A stretch of DNA of 43,419 bases. It comes from Rhodothermaceae bacterium bin80. Its GTDB lineage: Bacteria; Bacteroidota; Rhodothermia; Rhodothermales; Bin80. A model generated the notes under the pieces. It searched no databases and had not been told where the DNA came from. It worked only from the letters and a program-made list of their open reading frames with translations. Position numbers and translations under genes: made by a program. Numbering within the stretch: position 1 is the first letter of the stretch; each line of letters begins with the position of its first letter. Below are positions 27,450 to 36,535 of the stretch, piece by piece. The stretch spans positions 78,045-121,463 of the forward strand of contig MPNB01000002.1 of NCBI GenBank assembly GCA_002238805.1, read 5' to 3'.

Positions 27450-28460
27450 ATGCCGTTCTACAGTCTGAATACTGACGTAGCCGTGGATCTTGGTACGGCC
27501 AACACATTGGTCTACGTGAAGGGACAAGGTATTGTCCTCAGCGAAGCCAGTATCGTCGCAGTTGACCGCAAAACCAAGAAAGTGCTGGCCATTGGCAATG
27601 ATGCTCTGCCAATGCACGAAAAAACACACCGAGATATTGAGACCGTACGCCCACTCAAAGATGGGGTTATCGCAGATTTTGAGTTGGCTGAACAGCTCAT
27701 CCGTGGTCTGATCAGAAAAGTCCAAACCGGCTGGTTGAAAACGATTCGCCAGATGGTCATCTGCATTCCCAGCGGAACAACAGAGGTTGAGAAGCGGGCG
27801 GTCCGGGACAGTGCTGAGCACGCCGGTGCAAGAAAAGTGCATCTGATCGCGGAACCTATGGCTGCGGCCATTGGGATTGGCCTCAAAGTCCATGAGCCCA
27901 TTGGAAATATGATCGTGGACATCGGCGGAGGCACAACAGAAATCGCTGTCATCGCACTCAATGGCATCGTAATAGATCAGTCTATACGTCTAGGGGGAAA
28001 CGAGATTGATGCGGCTATTTTAGCCTACCTCAAATATTATCATAACCTGATCATCGGACAGCGCACTGCTGAACGAATCAAAAGAGAGGTTGGTAGTGCG
28101 GTCATTATGGAGCCCGAGCTGGAGCTGTCCATCAGAGGTCAGGACTCGAGCAGCGGCATGCCGAAAGTGCATACCATCACTTCCGAGGATGTGCGCGCTG
28201 CAGTCAGCCAGACCATCGACAACATAACAACGGCCGTCATGGCATGCCTCGAAAAGACACCCCCGGAACTCGGATCGGATATCCTCGAACGAGGGATCAT
28301 GCTAACAGGTGGAGGGGCCCTCCTAAACGGAATGGACGTTATCATTCGTAATCGTGTTGATCTTCCCGTGTACATGGCAGATGATCCCCTCACCGCTGTG
28401 GTACGTGGAACCGGCAAGGTTCTAGAAGACATACCAACGTATTCCGACATCCTGTTGTAG
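27450..28460 (+). CDS. mreB: Rod-shape-determining actin homologue MreB
   Basis: Forms membrane-bound filaments that direct side-wall peptidoglycan synthesis. The ATG at 27450 gives [20 protein letters not shown]; the longer frame begins at a TTG and adds an unusual 13-residue leader. Actin-fold motifs are present: phosphate 1 ([13 protein letters not shown]), phosphate 2 ([15 protein letters not shown]) and the adenosine motif near [13 protein letters not shown]. Length (336 residues) is typical. The N-terminal phenylalanine and aliphatic residues fit a short membrane-binding stretch. mreC follows after 126 nt. Upstream is purH rather than another cell-shape gene. Confidence 0.97.
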   Translation: MPFYSLNTDVAVDLGTANTLVYVKGQGIVLSEASIVAVDRKTKKVLAIGNDALPMHEKTHRDIETVRPLKDGVIADFELAEQLIRGLIRKVQTGWLKTIRQMVICIPSGTTEVEKRAVRDSAEHAGARKVHLIAEPMAAAIGIGLKVHEPIGNMIVDIGGGTTEIAVIALNGIVIDQSIRLGGNEIDAAILAYLKYYHNLIIGQRTAERIKREVGSAVIMEPELELSIRGQDSSSGMPKVHTITSEDVRAAVSQTIDNITTAVMACLEKTPPELGSDILERGIMLTGGGALLNGMDVIIRNRVDLPVYMADDPLTAVVRGTGKVLEDIPTYSDILL

Positions 28461-28480
28461 ACCGGATAGCAGATGAATGG

Positions 28481-28505
28481 GGAATGCCCTAGATGGCTGC
28501 ATTCC
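28481..28505 (+). promoter_or_regulatory. Hairpin between mreB and mreC
   Basis: A 7-bp stem (GGAATGC at 28481-28487, GCATTCC at 28499-28505) with an 11-base loop lies in the 126-base gap. It is followed by TTGGTGTT rather than a U-run. It could attenuate readthrough so that mreB is made in excess over mreC, as is usual for this pair. Confidence 0.35.
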
Positions 28506-28586
28506 TTGGTGTTATGCACGCCAGAGGAGCATTTTACCTGTTAAGACCGGCAACCACATCATTGATGGCTCGAACCTCTTGATGAC

Positions 28587-29411
28587 ATGATTGACTTGTG
28601 GTATCGCCTGCGCGATTATATCCTCTTATCCGCACTGCTGATTGTCTCACTTGTTTTTATGACCAATGCTAATCGACCGCTCATGCGAGGTGTTCGCAGC
28701 CAGGCATTGCAAATTGCCGGAACGGTTGAACATCGAATGGCTTGGGCTGCGGAAGCTTTACGTGCCTTAAATGAAAACCGGGCACTCAGAGATGACAATC
28801 TCAGACTTACCAGTGAGTTGGCCCGATTACGTGTTGTAGATCTCGAGAATGAAGATATGCGCCAAGCACTGAATTGGAAAAACAACAGCGATCTTGAGAC
28901 CGTGGCCGCACGCATCGTCGCACGTGAACCATTCGGAACCACCAATTTTTTTACTCTTGATGTCGGCAGCGCCGACGGAGTGGAGATTAATATGGCAGTT
29001 GTCAGTCATCTGGGAATTCTGGGGCGCGTGATCGACGTCAGTCGTAACTACAGCACTGTGTTGCCATACCTGCACTCGCAATTCCATGTGCCTGCCATGA
29101 TTGATACACTTCGCGTTATAGGAATGATTTCAGGTGAAGGCAATGAGCCTGACGTGCTGCAGCTCAAGGAAATTGTCGTAAGCGCTGATGTTCAGGTTGG
29201 CCAGCGTGTCATTACACATGAGGCCAGTGGGATTTTTCCTCCGAATATGCCTATCGGCACCATTCTCGAGTCTGATCGCCAAGCAGGCAGTAATTACTGG
29301 CAAATTAAAGTGACACCAGCCGTGCCTCTAAGCACCACTCACTCTGCGTTCGTTATTCTGAACCGCCTGGACTCTGCGGGAATTGCACTTGAGACCGTAC
29401 TGGACAACTAG
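28587..29411 (+). CDS. mreC: Rod-shape-determining protein MreC
   Basis: A 274-residue bitopic protein linking cytoplasmic MreB to periplasmic wall synthases. It has a short cytoplasmic start, a transmembrane helix (~11-27, YILLSALLIVSLVFM), a coiled coil (~55-85, ALRALNENRALRDDNLRL then ELARL), and two beta-barrel halves with family motifs ARIVAREPFGTTNFFTLDVG, SHLGILGRVIDVS and IGTILESDRQAGSNYWQI. Length and order are typical. mreD does not follow; an S13 D,D-carboxypeptidase gene comes next, 11 nt downstream. Confidence 0.95.
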   Translation: MIDLWYRLRDYILLSALLIVSLVFMTNANRPLMRGVRSQALQIAGTVEHRMAWAAEALRALNENRALRDDNLRLTSELARLRVVDLENEDMRQALNWKNNSDLETVAARIVAREPFGTTNFFTLDVGSADGVEINMAVVSHLGILGRVIDVSRNYSTVLPYLHSQFHVPAMIDTLRVIGMISGEGNEPDVLQLKEIVVSADVQVGQRVITHEASGIFPPNMPIGTILESDRQAGSNYWQIKVTPAVPLSTTHSAFVILNRLDSAGIALETVLDN

Positions 29412-29422
29412 CTCCCTGCTCT

Positions 29423-30883
29423 ATGCCGCGCTTTGTAATCTGCTTTATTGTATCGTTCATGCTCTCAATCGGCGTATGTCGAGCGCAAAGTGTACTCGAC
29501 TCCATCCTTGACGTCCGTCCTCACGCATGGTGGGGAGGCATGGTTACCGAAGTATCCACGGGAGACACACTCTTCATGCGCAATGCTGAGCGCAGCTTTA
29601 TGCCTGCTTCGGTTACGAAGCTGTTCACAACCGCAGCGGCACTGGAGCAGCTGGGCCCCGATTACCGCTATGTTACACTGCTGTATGCGGACGGTACTCA
29701 GAATGAGAATACACTGGAGGGAAACTTGGTGATACGTGGGGCAGGCGATCCCTCTACCGGTGCCCCCGGCCCAAATTGGATGGACCTGTTCAATGCCTTC
29801 GCAGATTCTTTACTCGCACTTGAAATACACGAAATTAGCGGCGATGTGATTGGGGACGATAACGTGTTTGATGACACGCCACTCGGCTCGGACTGGAGCT
29901 GGGAAGATCTGGTATACGGGTATGCCGCACAGATCAATGGGCTAACCTTCCACGATGCCATTGTGAATGTACGCGTACATCCAACACAACCCGGCGCACT
30001 AGGCCGGTTGTCTGTCACACCAGACCTGATGGATTACTTTACCCTCTACAACCAGTCAGTAACCCTTCCCCGGGGACAACCACTCGAAGAAGGACATGCA
30101 CGTGAACCTAATTCAAACCGTATCACAATATCGAGTGCAGTTCCGCTTGGACGCTCGGATCCCGAAAAGCTGGCCGTTCATAATCCAACGCTCTATTTCG
30201 TTCACGGGCTGCGGGCTTCACTTGCTTCCCGGGGTATTCTCGTCCGGGGAAACTCTGTTGATGTTGATAACCTGCCAGCTCCACCTGATTATCAGGGTGC
30301 CCGTGTGGTCGCACGGCATACCTCCGCTCCCCTATCCGAATTGGTTGCAACTGTAAACAAGGAGAGCCACAATCTTTATGCCGAGCACTTGCTGAAAACG
30401 TTGGGGGTTGAACACCCGGACCCGGATGAAAATTCCAAACCCGGTTCAGCCGCTATGGGAGTAGCTGCTGCCATGCGCACGTATGCTGCAGCAAAAATGG
30501 ACACCAGTAGATTACAATTGGTTGATGGCTCTGGACTTTCCCGGAAAAATCTGGTGACTCCTGCCATGACCATGAAGCTGCTCCGATACATGGCATTACA
30601 TCCCTACACCAGCGTCAGAGAATCCTTTTTGACTTCATTGGCTGTTGGCGGCAGAGATGGAACTCTTGAGTATCGATTCACAGGGAACGCTGCCGGATTT
30701 GGGCGCGTCCGCGCCAAGACGGGATCGCTCGGAAATGTGAGTTCTCTCGCAGGATACGTAACGCGGGAGGATGGATCTATGTTGGCTTTTGTGGTTTTCG
30801 CGAACCATTTCCAAGGCCGTCACAACTCCATTCACGCAATCCAGGAAGCATTTGTAAACGTACTGGTCCACTACTACAACTGA
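29423..30883 (+). CDS. dacB: D-alanyl-D-alanine carboxypeptidase/endopeptidase (PBP4, family S13)
   Basis: A periplasmic penicillin-binding protein that removes the terminal D-Ala or cleaves cross-links in peptidoglycan. A signal peptide (MPRFVICFIVSFMLSIGVCRAQ) is followed by the three active-site motifs: SVTK (Ser63-Lys66), SHN in KESHNLYAEHLL (SxN), and KTG in RAKTGSLGNV. The large middle insert typical of S13 is present (~85-290), and DGSGLSRKNLVTP is a further family mark. Length 486 is normal. It lies 11 nt downstream of mreC, in the position where mreD is often found, so it is probably cotranscribed with the shape genes. Confidence 0.95.
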   Translation: MPRFVICFIVSFMLSIGVCRAQSVLDSILDVRPHAWWGGMVTEVSTGDTLFMRNAERSFMPASVTKLFTTAAALEQLGPDYRYVTLLYADGTQNENTLEGNLVIRGAGDPSTGAPGPNWMDLFNAFADSLLALEIHEISGDVIGDDNVFDDTPLGSDWSWEDLVYGYAAQINGLTFHDAIVNVRVHPTQPGALGRLSVTPDLMDYFTLYNQSVTLPRGQPLEEGHAREPNSNRITISSAVPLGRSDPEKLAVHNPTLYFVHGLRASLASRGILVRGNSVDVDNLPAPPDYQGARVVARHTSAPLSELVATVNKESHNLYAEHLLKTLGVEHPDPDENSKPGSAAMGVAAAMRTYAAAKMDTSRLQLVDGSGLSRKNLVTPAMTMKLLRYMALHPYTSVRESFLTSLAVGGRDGTLEYRFTGNAAGFGRVRAKTGSLGNVSSLAGYVTREDGSMLAFVVFANHFQGRHNSIHAIQEAFVNVLVHYYN

Positions 30884-30910
30884 ATGGGATTGTAATGCTG
30901 TTGAAAAAAT

Positions 30911-30929
30911 TATAATTCCCGAAATTATA
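30911..30929. promoter_or_regulatory. AT-rich hairpin downstream of dacB
   Basis: A perfect 7-bp inverted repeat TATAATT/AATTATA around a 5-base loop (CCCGA), 27 nt after the dacB stop. The stem is weak, but the position would suit a transcript end on either strand. No clear U-tract follows. Confidence 0.35.
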
Positions 30930-30966
30930 TAACCAACAATCCAACCCATTTAGGAACGACAAGGGG

Positions 30967-30991
30967 TGTTCTGCGTACACCACGTAGAACA
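30967..30991. promoter_or_regulatory. Hairpin upstream of hslV
   Basis: A 10-bp stem (TGTTCTGCGT at 30967-30976, ACGTAGAACA at 30982-30991, one G-U pair) with a 5-base loop, 89 nt before the hslV ATG. It could be the terminator of the preceding unit or a leader element of the protease operon. The bases after it are not U-rich. Confidence 0.4.
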
Positions 30992-31080
30992 TGGGGTATG
31001 TTTCCCGCCCAGCGAGATATTTTAGTTAGAATTTGTGATTCGCGCGTGGGCCCTCACATTTACAGAATACAGAATGTCGT

Positions 31081-31647
31081 ATGAACGAGGCAATCCTACA
31101 TGGTACCACAGTAATAGGCGTGCGCCGCAGTGGTAAGGTTGCTTTGGGATCCGATGGACAAGCAACCCTGGGCAATACCGTAATGAAACACAAAGCCCAG
31201 AAAGTGCGTCGCCTGTTTGAAGGCAAAGTGCTCGCTGGATTTGCCGGCTCAACCGCAGATGCTTTTACATTGTTTGAACGATTCGAAGAAAAGCTCCAGC
31301 AATATGGAGGAAATCTTGTACGCGCCGCTGTAGAGCTTGCTAAGGACTGGCGCACAGATCGGTATTTGCGCCGCTTGGAGGCATTACTGGCTGTCGCGTC
31401 AAGCGAACGCCTGCTGCTCATCAGCGGTAGTGGTGACATTATTGAACCAGATGATGATATCGTAGCAATTGGCAGTGGAGGACCATTTGCGCTTGCCGCC
31501 GCCCGCGCCATGATCAAACACGCCCCCCAACTGACTGCCAGAGAAATTGTAACGGATGCACTCGGTGTAGCCGCAGATATTTGCGTCTACACTAATAATT
31601 TCCTGACTGTGATCGAGATTGATAACCAGTCAAATCCGAATAATTAA
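31081..31647 (+). CDS. hslV: ATP-dependent protease proteolytic subunit HslV
   Basis: The threonine peptidase of the HslVU (ClpQY) complex. The 188-residue precursor starts MNEAILHG before [20 protein letters not shown], so the eight-residue propeptide is removed to expose Thr9 as nucleophile. Family motifs [56 protein letters not shown] and [15 protein letters not shown] are all intact. Length is slightly longer than the E. coli protein because of the propeptide. Its partner gene hslU does not follow directly; a NYN-domain gene lies between them. Confidence 0.97.
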   Translation: MNEAILHGTTVIGVRRSGKVALGSDGQATLGNTVMKHKAQKVRRLFEGKVLAGFAGSTADAFTLFERFEEKLQQYGGNLVRAAVELAKDWRTDRYLRRLEALLAVASSERLLLISGSGDIIEPDDDIVAIGSGGPFALAAARAMIKHAPQLTAREIVTDALGVAADICVYTNNFLTVIEIDNQSNPNN

Positions 31648-31661
31648 TTAGCTAAAATTGA

Positions 31662-32663
31662 ATGAGAACTCTAGGAAACCCACACCCAACGCGCACAGTG
31701 CAACGTGCCTTTATGTTTGTAGACTACGAAAATCTCTTTGACTACATAAAGCATCACGATGTCCAGCAATCCAATCCCGAAACCAAAACTGGCACACTTC
31801 TGAGTGCAATTTCGCGCTACATGGAAGGCATGCGTGTCAGTTTAGCCTCATCCGTTGCCTATGCAGATTTTGCCACAATCGGTTCAGTTGGGCAGCAGAT
31901 TCAGCAAAGCCTTTACTTGGCTGGAGTAGAGCCGAGGTTCGTACCTGCCTCATTACAGTCGAACGCTTCAGAAATCCAGATTTGCGTTGACGTCATGAAT
32001 ACGCTCCAGGTCCAGAAGGATATAACTGTAATTATCCTGGTTACCGGTGATCGCCTCTACCTCCCTCTGATGAAGTATTGTCAGCAAAGCGGTTTGCGCG
32101 GTGTTGTGATAACGTTCCAGTCCCCTGATCCAACCCAATCGGCCGAACATTCAGAACTTTTCATTGACGCCAACACGCTCCTTGAACAGCCATCACATGC
32201 CTCACACTCAAGCGAGCCCGTTCGCTCTGCATCTGAACAGCCTCACCGAACGGTCGAATCCGGTCCGCCTCCCGAAAAAATAACCGAAGTTGCGAACGAA
32301 ACTTCACTGCTTGCACTCGAAGTCATTGACCGCTTCTTCGGCCAATATGAAGAGGTCTATCTCACTCCACTTCTGCGTAAACTGTCAGAAGCACTTGGAG
32401 GTGACGATGATCCCAAGGCCCTGGTTGGCGACCTTAGCGAGGCTGGCGCAGTATGGCTGGAAAAGCGCCGGGGATACCCCTATGACTACACAGTGCTGCT
32501 TATCAATCACGATCATCCCAACGTCCTCGCAATTCAGTCAGCTGCACAGGAATACAACGATGGTGAGTATGTCGACTTCGACGATGATCAGAACAGTCTT
32601 TATTACAACCGGGATCTCGGCAATATCAGAGAAGACAGCAGTAATCCACCAATAGTTCGATGA
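31662..32663 (+). CDS. NYN-domain protein inserted between hslV and hslU
   Basis: A 333-residue protein. Residues ~15-170 form a NYN (PIN-like nuclease) domain: FMFVDYENLF with Asp21, SEIQICVDVMNTL with Asp110, and VTGDRLYLPLM with Asp130. The second acidic residue of that last motif, normally SGDxDF, is Leu132, so nuclease activity may be weak or changed. Residues ~170-210 are a disordered, Ser/Glu-rich linker, and ~215-300 look like a small helical/winged-helix region (ALEVIDRFFGQYEEVYLTPLLRKL). The gene starts 14 nt after hslV and overlaps hslU by 4 nt (ATGA), so all three are co-translated. RNA processing or a regulatory role is inferred from the domain class. Confidence 0.85.
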   Translation: MRTLGNPHPTRTVQRAFMFVDYENLFDYIKHHDVQQSNPETKTGTLLSAISRYMEGMRVSLASSVAYADFATIGSVGQQIQQSLYLAGVEPRFVPASLQSNASEIQICVDVMNTLQVQKDITVIILVTGDRLYLPLMKYCQQSGLRGVVITFQSPDPTQSAEHSELFIDANTLLEQPSHASHSSEPVRSASEQPHRTVESGPPPEKITEVANETSLLALEVIDRFFGQYEEVYLTPLLRKLSEALGGDDDPKALVGDLSEAGAVWLEKRRGYPYDYTVLLINHDHPNVLAIQSAAQEYNDGEYVDFDDDQNSLYYNRDLGNIREDSSNPPIVR

Positions 32664-34030
32664 TAGCGCACTCAGAACTTACTCCACGCGAAATAGTGGC
32701 TGAGCTAGATAACTATATCATCGGCCAGTCGGAAGCCAAACGTACTGTGGCAATTGCACTGCGCAATCGCTGGCGTCGGCAACAGGTACCCGACGAGTTA
32801 CAAGATGAGATTTTGCCCAGTAACATTATCCTCATGGGGCCTACCGGAGTAGGTAAGACGGAAATCGCCCGTAGGCTTGCACGTCTGGTCGAGGCTCCCT
32901 TCGTTAAGGTTGAAGCTACAAAGTTCACCGAGGTGGGCTATGTGGGCCGCGATGTAGAAAGCATGATCCGTGACTTGGCAGACCGTGCCATCCGACTGGT
33001 ACGCCAGGAACACGAAGAGCGTGTACAGGATCGGGCATGTGAACTCGCACGCGAGCGCGTCCTCAATGTAATTATCCCCCCTGCACCCATGGTGGCTATG
33101 GATCCGGACAACGGGCAACCAGAAACCCCCGAACTGGCAGAATCTACAACACGAACCAAATTTCGTGAACGTTTGAAAGATGGGCGCCTCGCCAACCGCG
33201 AGATTGAAATCGAAGTCCAGAGTGATCATTCCTCACCTATGATGCAAGTGTTCGGCCCTATGGGCATGGAAGAGATGGGGGTGAATATTCAAGATCTCCT
33301 TGGCAATTTTGGAGGCAAACAACGCAAAAAACGCCGTCTGAAAATTTCGGAAGCCGAAGAACTGCTGACCAAAGAAGAGGCCCTAAAACTTATCGATCTG
33401 GACCTCGTGACGCAGGAAGCCATCAAACGTGTCGAAAATTCAGGTATCGTATTCATTGATGAAATTGACAAGGTGGCCAGTCGCTCAAGCAAGAGAGCCG
33501 GAGGCCCGGATGTCTCCCGCGAAGGGGTCCAACGGGACTTGCTGCCCCTGGTCGAAGGAGCCACAGTCACGACCAAGCACGGTATGATTAAAACAGATCA
33601 TATCCTGTTCATCGCCAGTGGAGCATTCCACGTAGCCAAACCAAGTGATCTGATCCCCGAAATGCAAGGGCGCTTCCCCATTCGGGTGGAGATGCACAGT
33701 CTCAGTGAAGAGGATTTCTACCGTATCCTCACACAGCCGCGCAACGCTTTGCTCAAACAATACCGAGCACTCCTGGAAGCCGAAAATGTTAACCTTGGCT
33801 TCACGGATGATGCGGTCAAAATGATTGCTAAAACAGCAGCCAAGGTCAATACCGACGTGGAGAATATCGGGGCCCGCAGGCTCCATACCATAATGACCAC
33901 GCTGCTTGAAGAATTACTCTTCGAGTCTGATGGCTCTTGTCCGAAGACGGTCAATATGGATGCCAGTGACGTTGAATTTTATCTTGGCTCTATCGCGAGC
34001 AATCGCGATCTGAGCCAGTATATCCTGTAG
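32660..34030 (+). CDS. hslU: ATPase subunit HslU of the HslVU protease
   Basis: The AAA+ unfoldase that feeds substrates into HslV. The 456-residue sequence has the N-terminal LTPREIVAELDNYIIGQ, Walker A GPTGVGKT (residues 60-67), the pore-loop KFTEVGYVGRDVESM, Walker B IVFIDEIDK, and the QRDLLPLVEGATV and sensor regions. An inserted I domain lies at ~110-230. The C-terminus RDLSQYIL is the conserved tail that docks into HslV. The start overlaps the NYN gene by 4 nt. Complete, with normal length. Confidence 0.97.
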   Translation: MIAHSELTPREIVAELDNYIIGQSEAKRTVAIALRNRWRRQQVPDELQDEILPSNIILMGPTGVGKTEIARRLARLVEAPFVKVEATKFTEVGYVGRDVESMIRDLADRAIRLVRQEHEERVQDRACELARERVLNVIIPPAPMVAMDPDNGQPETPELAESTTRTKFRERLKDGRLANREIEIEVQSDHSSPMMQVFGPMGMEEMGVNIQDLLGNFGGKQRKKRRLKISEAEELLTKEEALKLIDLDLVTQEAIKRVENSGIVFIDEIDKVASRSSKRAGGPDVSREGVQRDLLPLVEGATVTTKHGMIKTDHILFIASGAFHVAKPSDLIPEMQGRFPIRVEMHSLSEEDFYRILTQPRNALLKQYRALLEAENVNLGFTDDAVKMIAKTAAKVNTDVENIGARRLHTIMTTLLEELLFESDGSCPKTVNMDASDVEFYLGSIASNRDLSQYIL

Positions 34031-34954
34031 TTGGGCTGGCCGGTGACTTCCTCACCATACAATCTGAACAACGCTGATGTGTGCGCGCGTTACCAGGCAC
34101 TCTGGGAGGCGGCTCCCGCGCGTACGGTGTTCGCATCTCTGCGGTACGCAAAAACCATAGGTGAAGCGTTCGGTTTGGATTCTTCCATACATTTTTGCGA
34201 AGACGATACCGCACTACTGCTGCACACAAAAGGGAGTGGACCGCTGCGGCGTGTGATCGTACCCCCTTTAACACAATATTCTGCTTTACTTCTATGCAAA
34301 CCCACGTCTGCTCACCTGGTGCACAGGCAGACCAGCCCCCTGGATCACCTTCTGAAGCATATTGAGCAGAAAACCCGAAGGGCCGACCTGCTCGTTAAAT
34401 TGAACGATCCACGTACCGCACAATGGCGCGGCTGGGATGTTCGACCACTCTTCACGTACATGATCGATCTTCCAAGCAACACTGACGACTGGTCAGAGGG
34501 TGCACGCAGGACCTGGAGATCAAAAACATCCAAATACAAAATTCAGGAAGATCCGCGTTATTTACGTCAGATCATTGATCTATGTGTAAAGAGCTACGAG
34601 CGGCATGGACGCCGCATGCCCGGCAAACCGGCGGCACTGGAAACTATAGTAACAGCCATGGGGCCATGGGCACGCACTTTCGCAGCCATACGCAATAATA
34701 CCGTTGAGGGCGGACTAGTTATCCTGCATGATGACCGTACTGCGCACTACTGGATTGCTGGCAGCATCCCAGGACCGGCAATGACTGTACTGATTGGCGA
34801 GGTACTCACAATTTTGCATACGTCAGGTATAGCCAAATTCGACTTTGTAGGCGCAAATACCCCCTCTATAGCAGAGTTTAAGCGTACGTTCGGTCCTGTG
34901 CTGACACAGTACTACCACTTGCAGCGGCGCCCGCAGATTCATTTCGGACGTTGA
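34031..34954 (+). CDS. GNAT/FemAB-like acyltransferase
   Basis: A ~300-residue protein with no signal peptide. Its start is uncertain: TTG at 34031, directly after the hslU stop, or GTG at 34043. The second half matches the BioF2/CelD-like GNAT fold, with LPSNTDDWSEGARRTWRSKT leading into a central helix, then FAAIRNNTVEGGLVILHDD, AHYWIAGSIPG and FDFVGANTPSIAEFKRTFG near the end. Such enzymes transfer acyl or aminoacyl groups in peptidoglycan or surface-polysaccharide synthesis. Being followed by a polytopic membrane protein (3 nt later) and a flippase supports a surface-glycan role. The exact substrate is unknown. Confidence 0.8.
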   Translation: MGWPVTSSPYNLNNADVCARYQALWEAAPARTVFASLRYAKTIGEAFGLDSSIHFCEDDTALLLHTKGSGPLRRVIVPPLTQYSALLLCKPTSAHLVHRQTSPLDHLLKHIEQKTRRADLLVKLNDPRTAQWRGWDVRPLFTYMIDLPSNTDDWSEGARRTWRSKTSKYKIQEDPRYLRQIIDLCVKSYERHGRRMPGKPAALETIVTAMGPWARTFAAIRNNTVEGGLVILHDDRTAHYWIAGSIPGPAMTVLIGEVLTILHTSGIAKFDFVGANTPSIAEFKRTFGPVLTQYYHLQRRPQIHFGR

Positions 34955-34957
34955 ATC

Positions 34958-36535
34958 ATGCGCCTTCGTACTGGCCACTGGCCACGGCTGCTCACAGGAA
35001 TGGGCATGCGTCCACCATTGTATCTCTCCCTCCTGACTCTGATACTGTATCTCTTTTGGCGCGGTTACGACTACGCCATCAGCGATCAGGATGAAGTGCT
35101 GCCTTACCTCATGCACCTCCTGGATCCGAGTCTATATCAGTTTGATTGGTTCGTGAACGTCCAATTGGAATCATTCGGCCCGCGGACGCTCTTTGTATTT
35201 ATGGCTTGGCTGCCGGCAAAGCTGTTTGGCCCCTATGCGACTATACTCATCTTCTATGTGGTAAGCTGGTTCGGTACAAGCATGGCGCTGTATACACTTG
35301 GACTGCAACTTACACGCGAACGTCTGGCCGCTACTATTTGTGTGGTCGTGACGCTGCTGTTAACCCCCAAATTCACATTGGGAGGGAATGACCTCGTGAC
35401 CTGGATACTTACTCCAAGCATACCGGCTTGGACACTCAGCCTGTGGGGCCTGGTATTTTTTGTGCGTGGACGGCCAATGCGTGCCGCGATCCTTATGGGT
35501 CTAGCTACCTGGATGCAGGCATTGGTCGGTCTACAAATAGCCATGGTTTGTGCGCTGCTGCTGCTGTGGAGACACGGATGGACCGCACTGCGTCCCTACC
35601 TGTTCACTGGCAATTTTACATTGGCTGCACTGCCGGCCCTAGGACCATTGATCTGGTTCCAGCTCACACGGCCGCATCCAGACGGACCCTGGTCGTATTT
35701 CTATATGCTGTTTGAATTTCGGGCGCCGCACCACTATATGCCAACCTCGTTCACTCCCGAATCAGCATTGGGCTTCGCCGTGCTTCTCGGGCTGGGACTT
35801 GCTTCTTTCTCCCGGGTACCTCGTGTTTACCGCACACTCATCCGCCGATCATTGATCATTGTTGCCGGACTTTGTGCGCTGTCTTTTTTGTGCAGTGAGG
35901 TGCTGCGTGTGGATACGATCACCAAACTACAGCTCTTCAAACTCACAGTTCTGGTCAAGGTGTTCTGTGTCATTATGGTATCTAATGTAGTCGCACAACT
36001 GATCCAGCGCTTCAGCCAACGCACCGTAACCGTCTTCTTCGACCATGGGCATTATGCGTTTGGAGCTACGCTGCTCATCGCAGCCACATTACTCATTGTT
36101 TCTCCTGACACACTCGGTATTCGACAGGCACCAATCACCGATCCTGCCGAGCAGGTTGCAACTTGGGCACGCCAATCGACCGACAAAGATGCTGTATTTG
36201 CCGTACCTCCCCATTGGGCACACTTCAGATCACAGGCACAACGTGCTATCGTCGTGAACTTCAAGGCTATCCCTTTCCACCAACCCTATATGACACAATG
36301 GTTTACACGGTTGTTGGACATGGCGCCAATTACACCACCCCAGCGCGGAGGACTAAATCTTATATCCTCACTTGACAGTGCGTATCTGGCTCTACCGAGT
36401 GAAGAGATACGTCGTTTGTCAACCACTTACGGGTTTCAGTACATCGTGCGACACGAAGCTGATCCCCCCGAAGACTTCCAATCCGTCTATCAAGCAGGCC
36501 CCTGGACCGTATGGCGCGGAGATCCTCAACCCTGA
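34958..36535 (+). CDS. Polytopic membrane protein, DUF6798/GT-C-like
   Basis: A 525-residue protein with about 11 hydrophobic helices in the first ~390 residues and a soluble C-terminal part. After the first helix it has DQDEVLPYLMHLLDPSLY, an acidic loop like that of membrane-embedded (GT-C) glycosyltransferases. Near the end VFAVPPHWAHFRSQAQRAIV and FKAIPFHQPYMTQW resemble a conserved family block. This fits the DUF6798-type group, which is uncharacterised. The gene follows an acyltransferase by 3 nt and its last 25 bases overlap the flippase gene, so it probably works in lipid-linked sugar synthesis or transfer. The assignment is moderate; the reaction is not known. Confidence 0.75.
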   Translation: MRLRTGHWPRLLTGMGMRPPLYLSLLTLILYLFWRGYDYAISDQDEVLPYLMHLLDPSLYQFDWFVNVQLESFGPRTLFVFMAWLPAKLFGPYATILIFYVVSWFGTSMALYTLGLQLTRERLAATICVVVTLLLTPKFTLGGNDLVTWILTPSIPAWTLSLWGLVFFVRGRPMRAAILMGLATWMQALVGLQIAMVCALLLLWRHGWTALRPYLFTGNFTLAALPALGPLIWFQLTRPHPDGPWSYFYMLFEFRAPHHYMPTSFTPESALGFAVLLGLGLASFSRVPRVYRTLIRRSLIIVAGLCALSFLCSEVLRVDTITKLQLFKLTVLVKVFCVIMVSNVVAQLIQRFSQRTVTVFFDHGHYAFGATLLIAATLLIVSPDTLGIRQAPITDPAEQVATWARQSTDKDAVFAVPPHWAHFRSQAQRAIVVNFKAIPFHQPYMTQWFTRLLDMAPITPPQRGGLNLISSLDSAYLALPSEEIRRLSTTYGFQYIVRHEADPPEDFQSVYQAGPWTVWRGDPQP

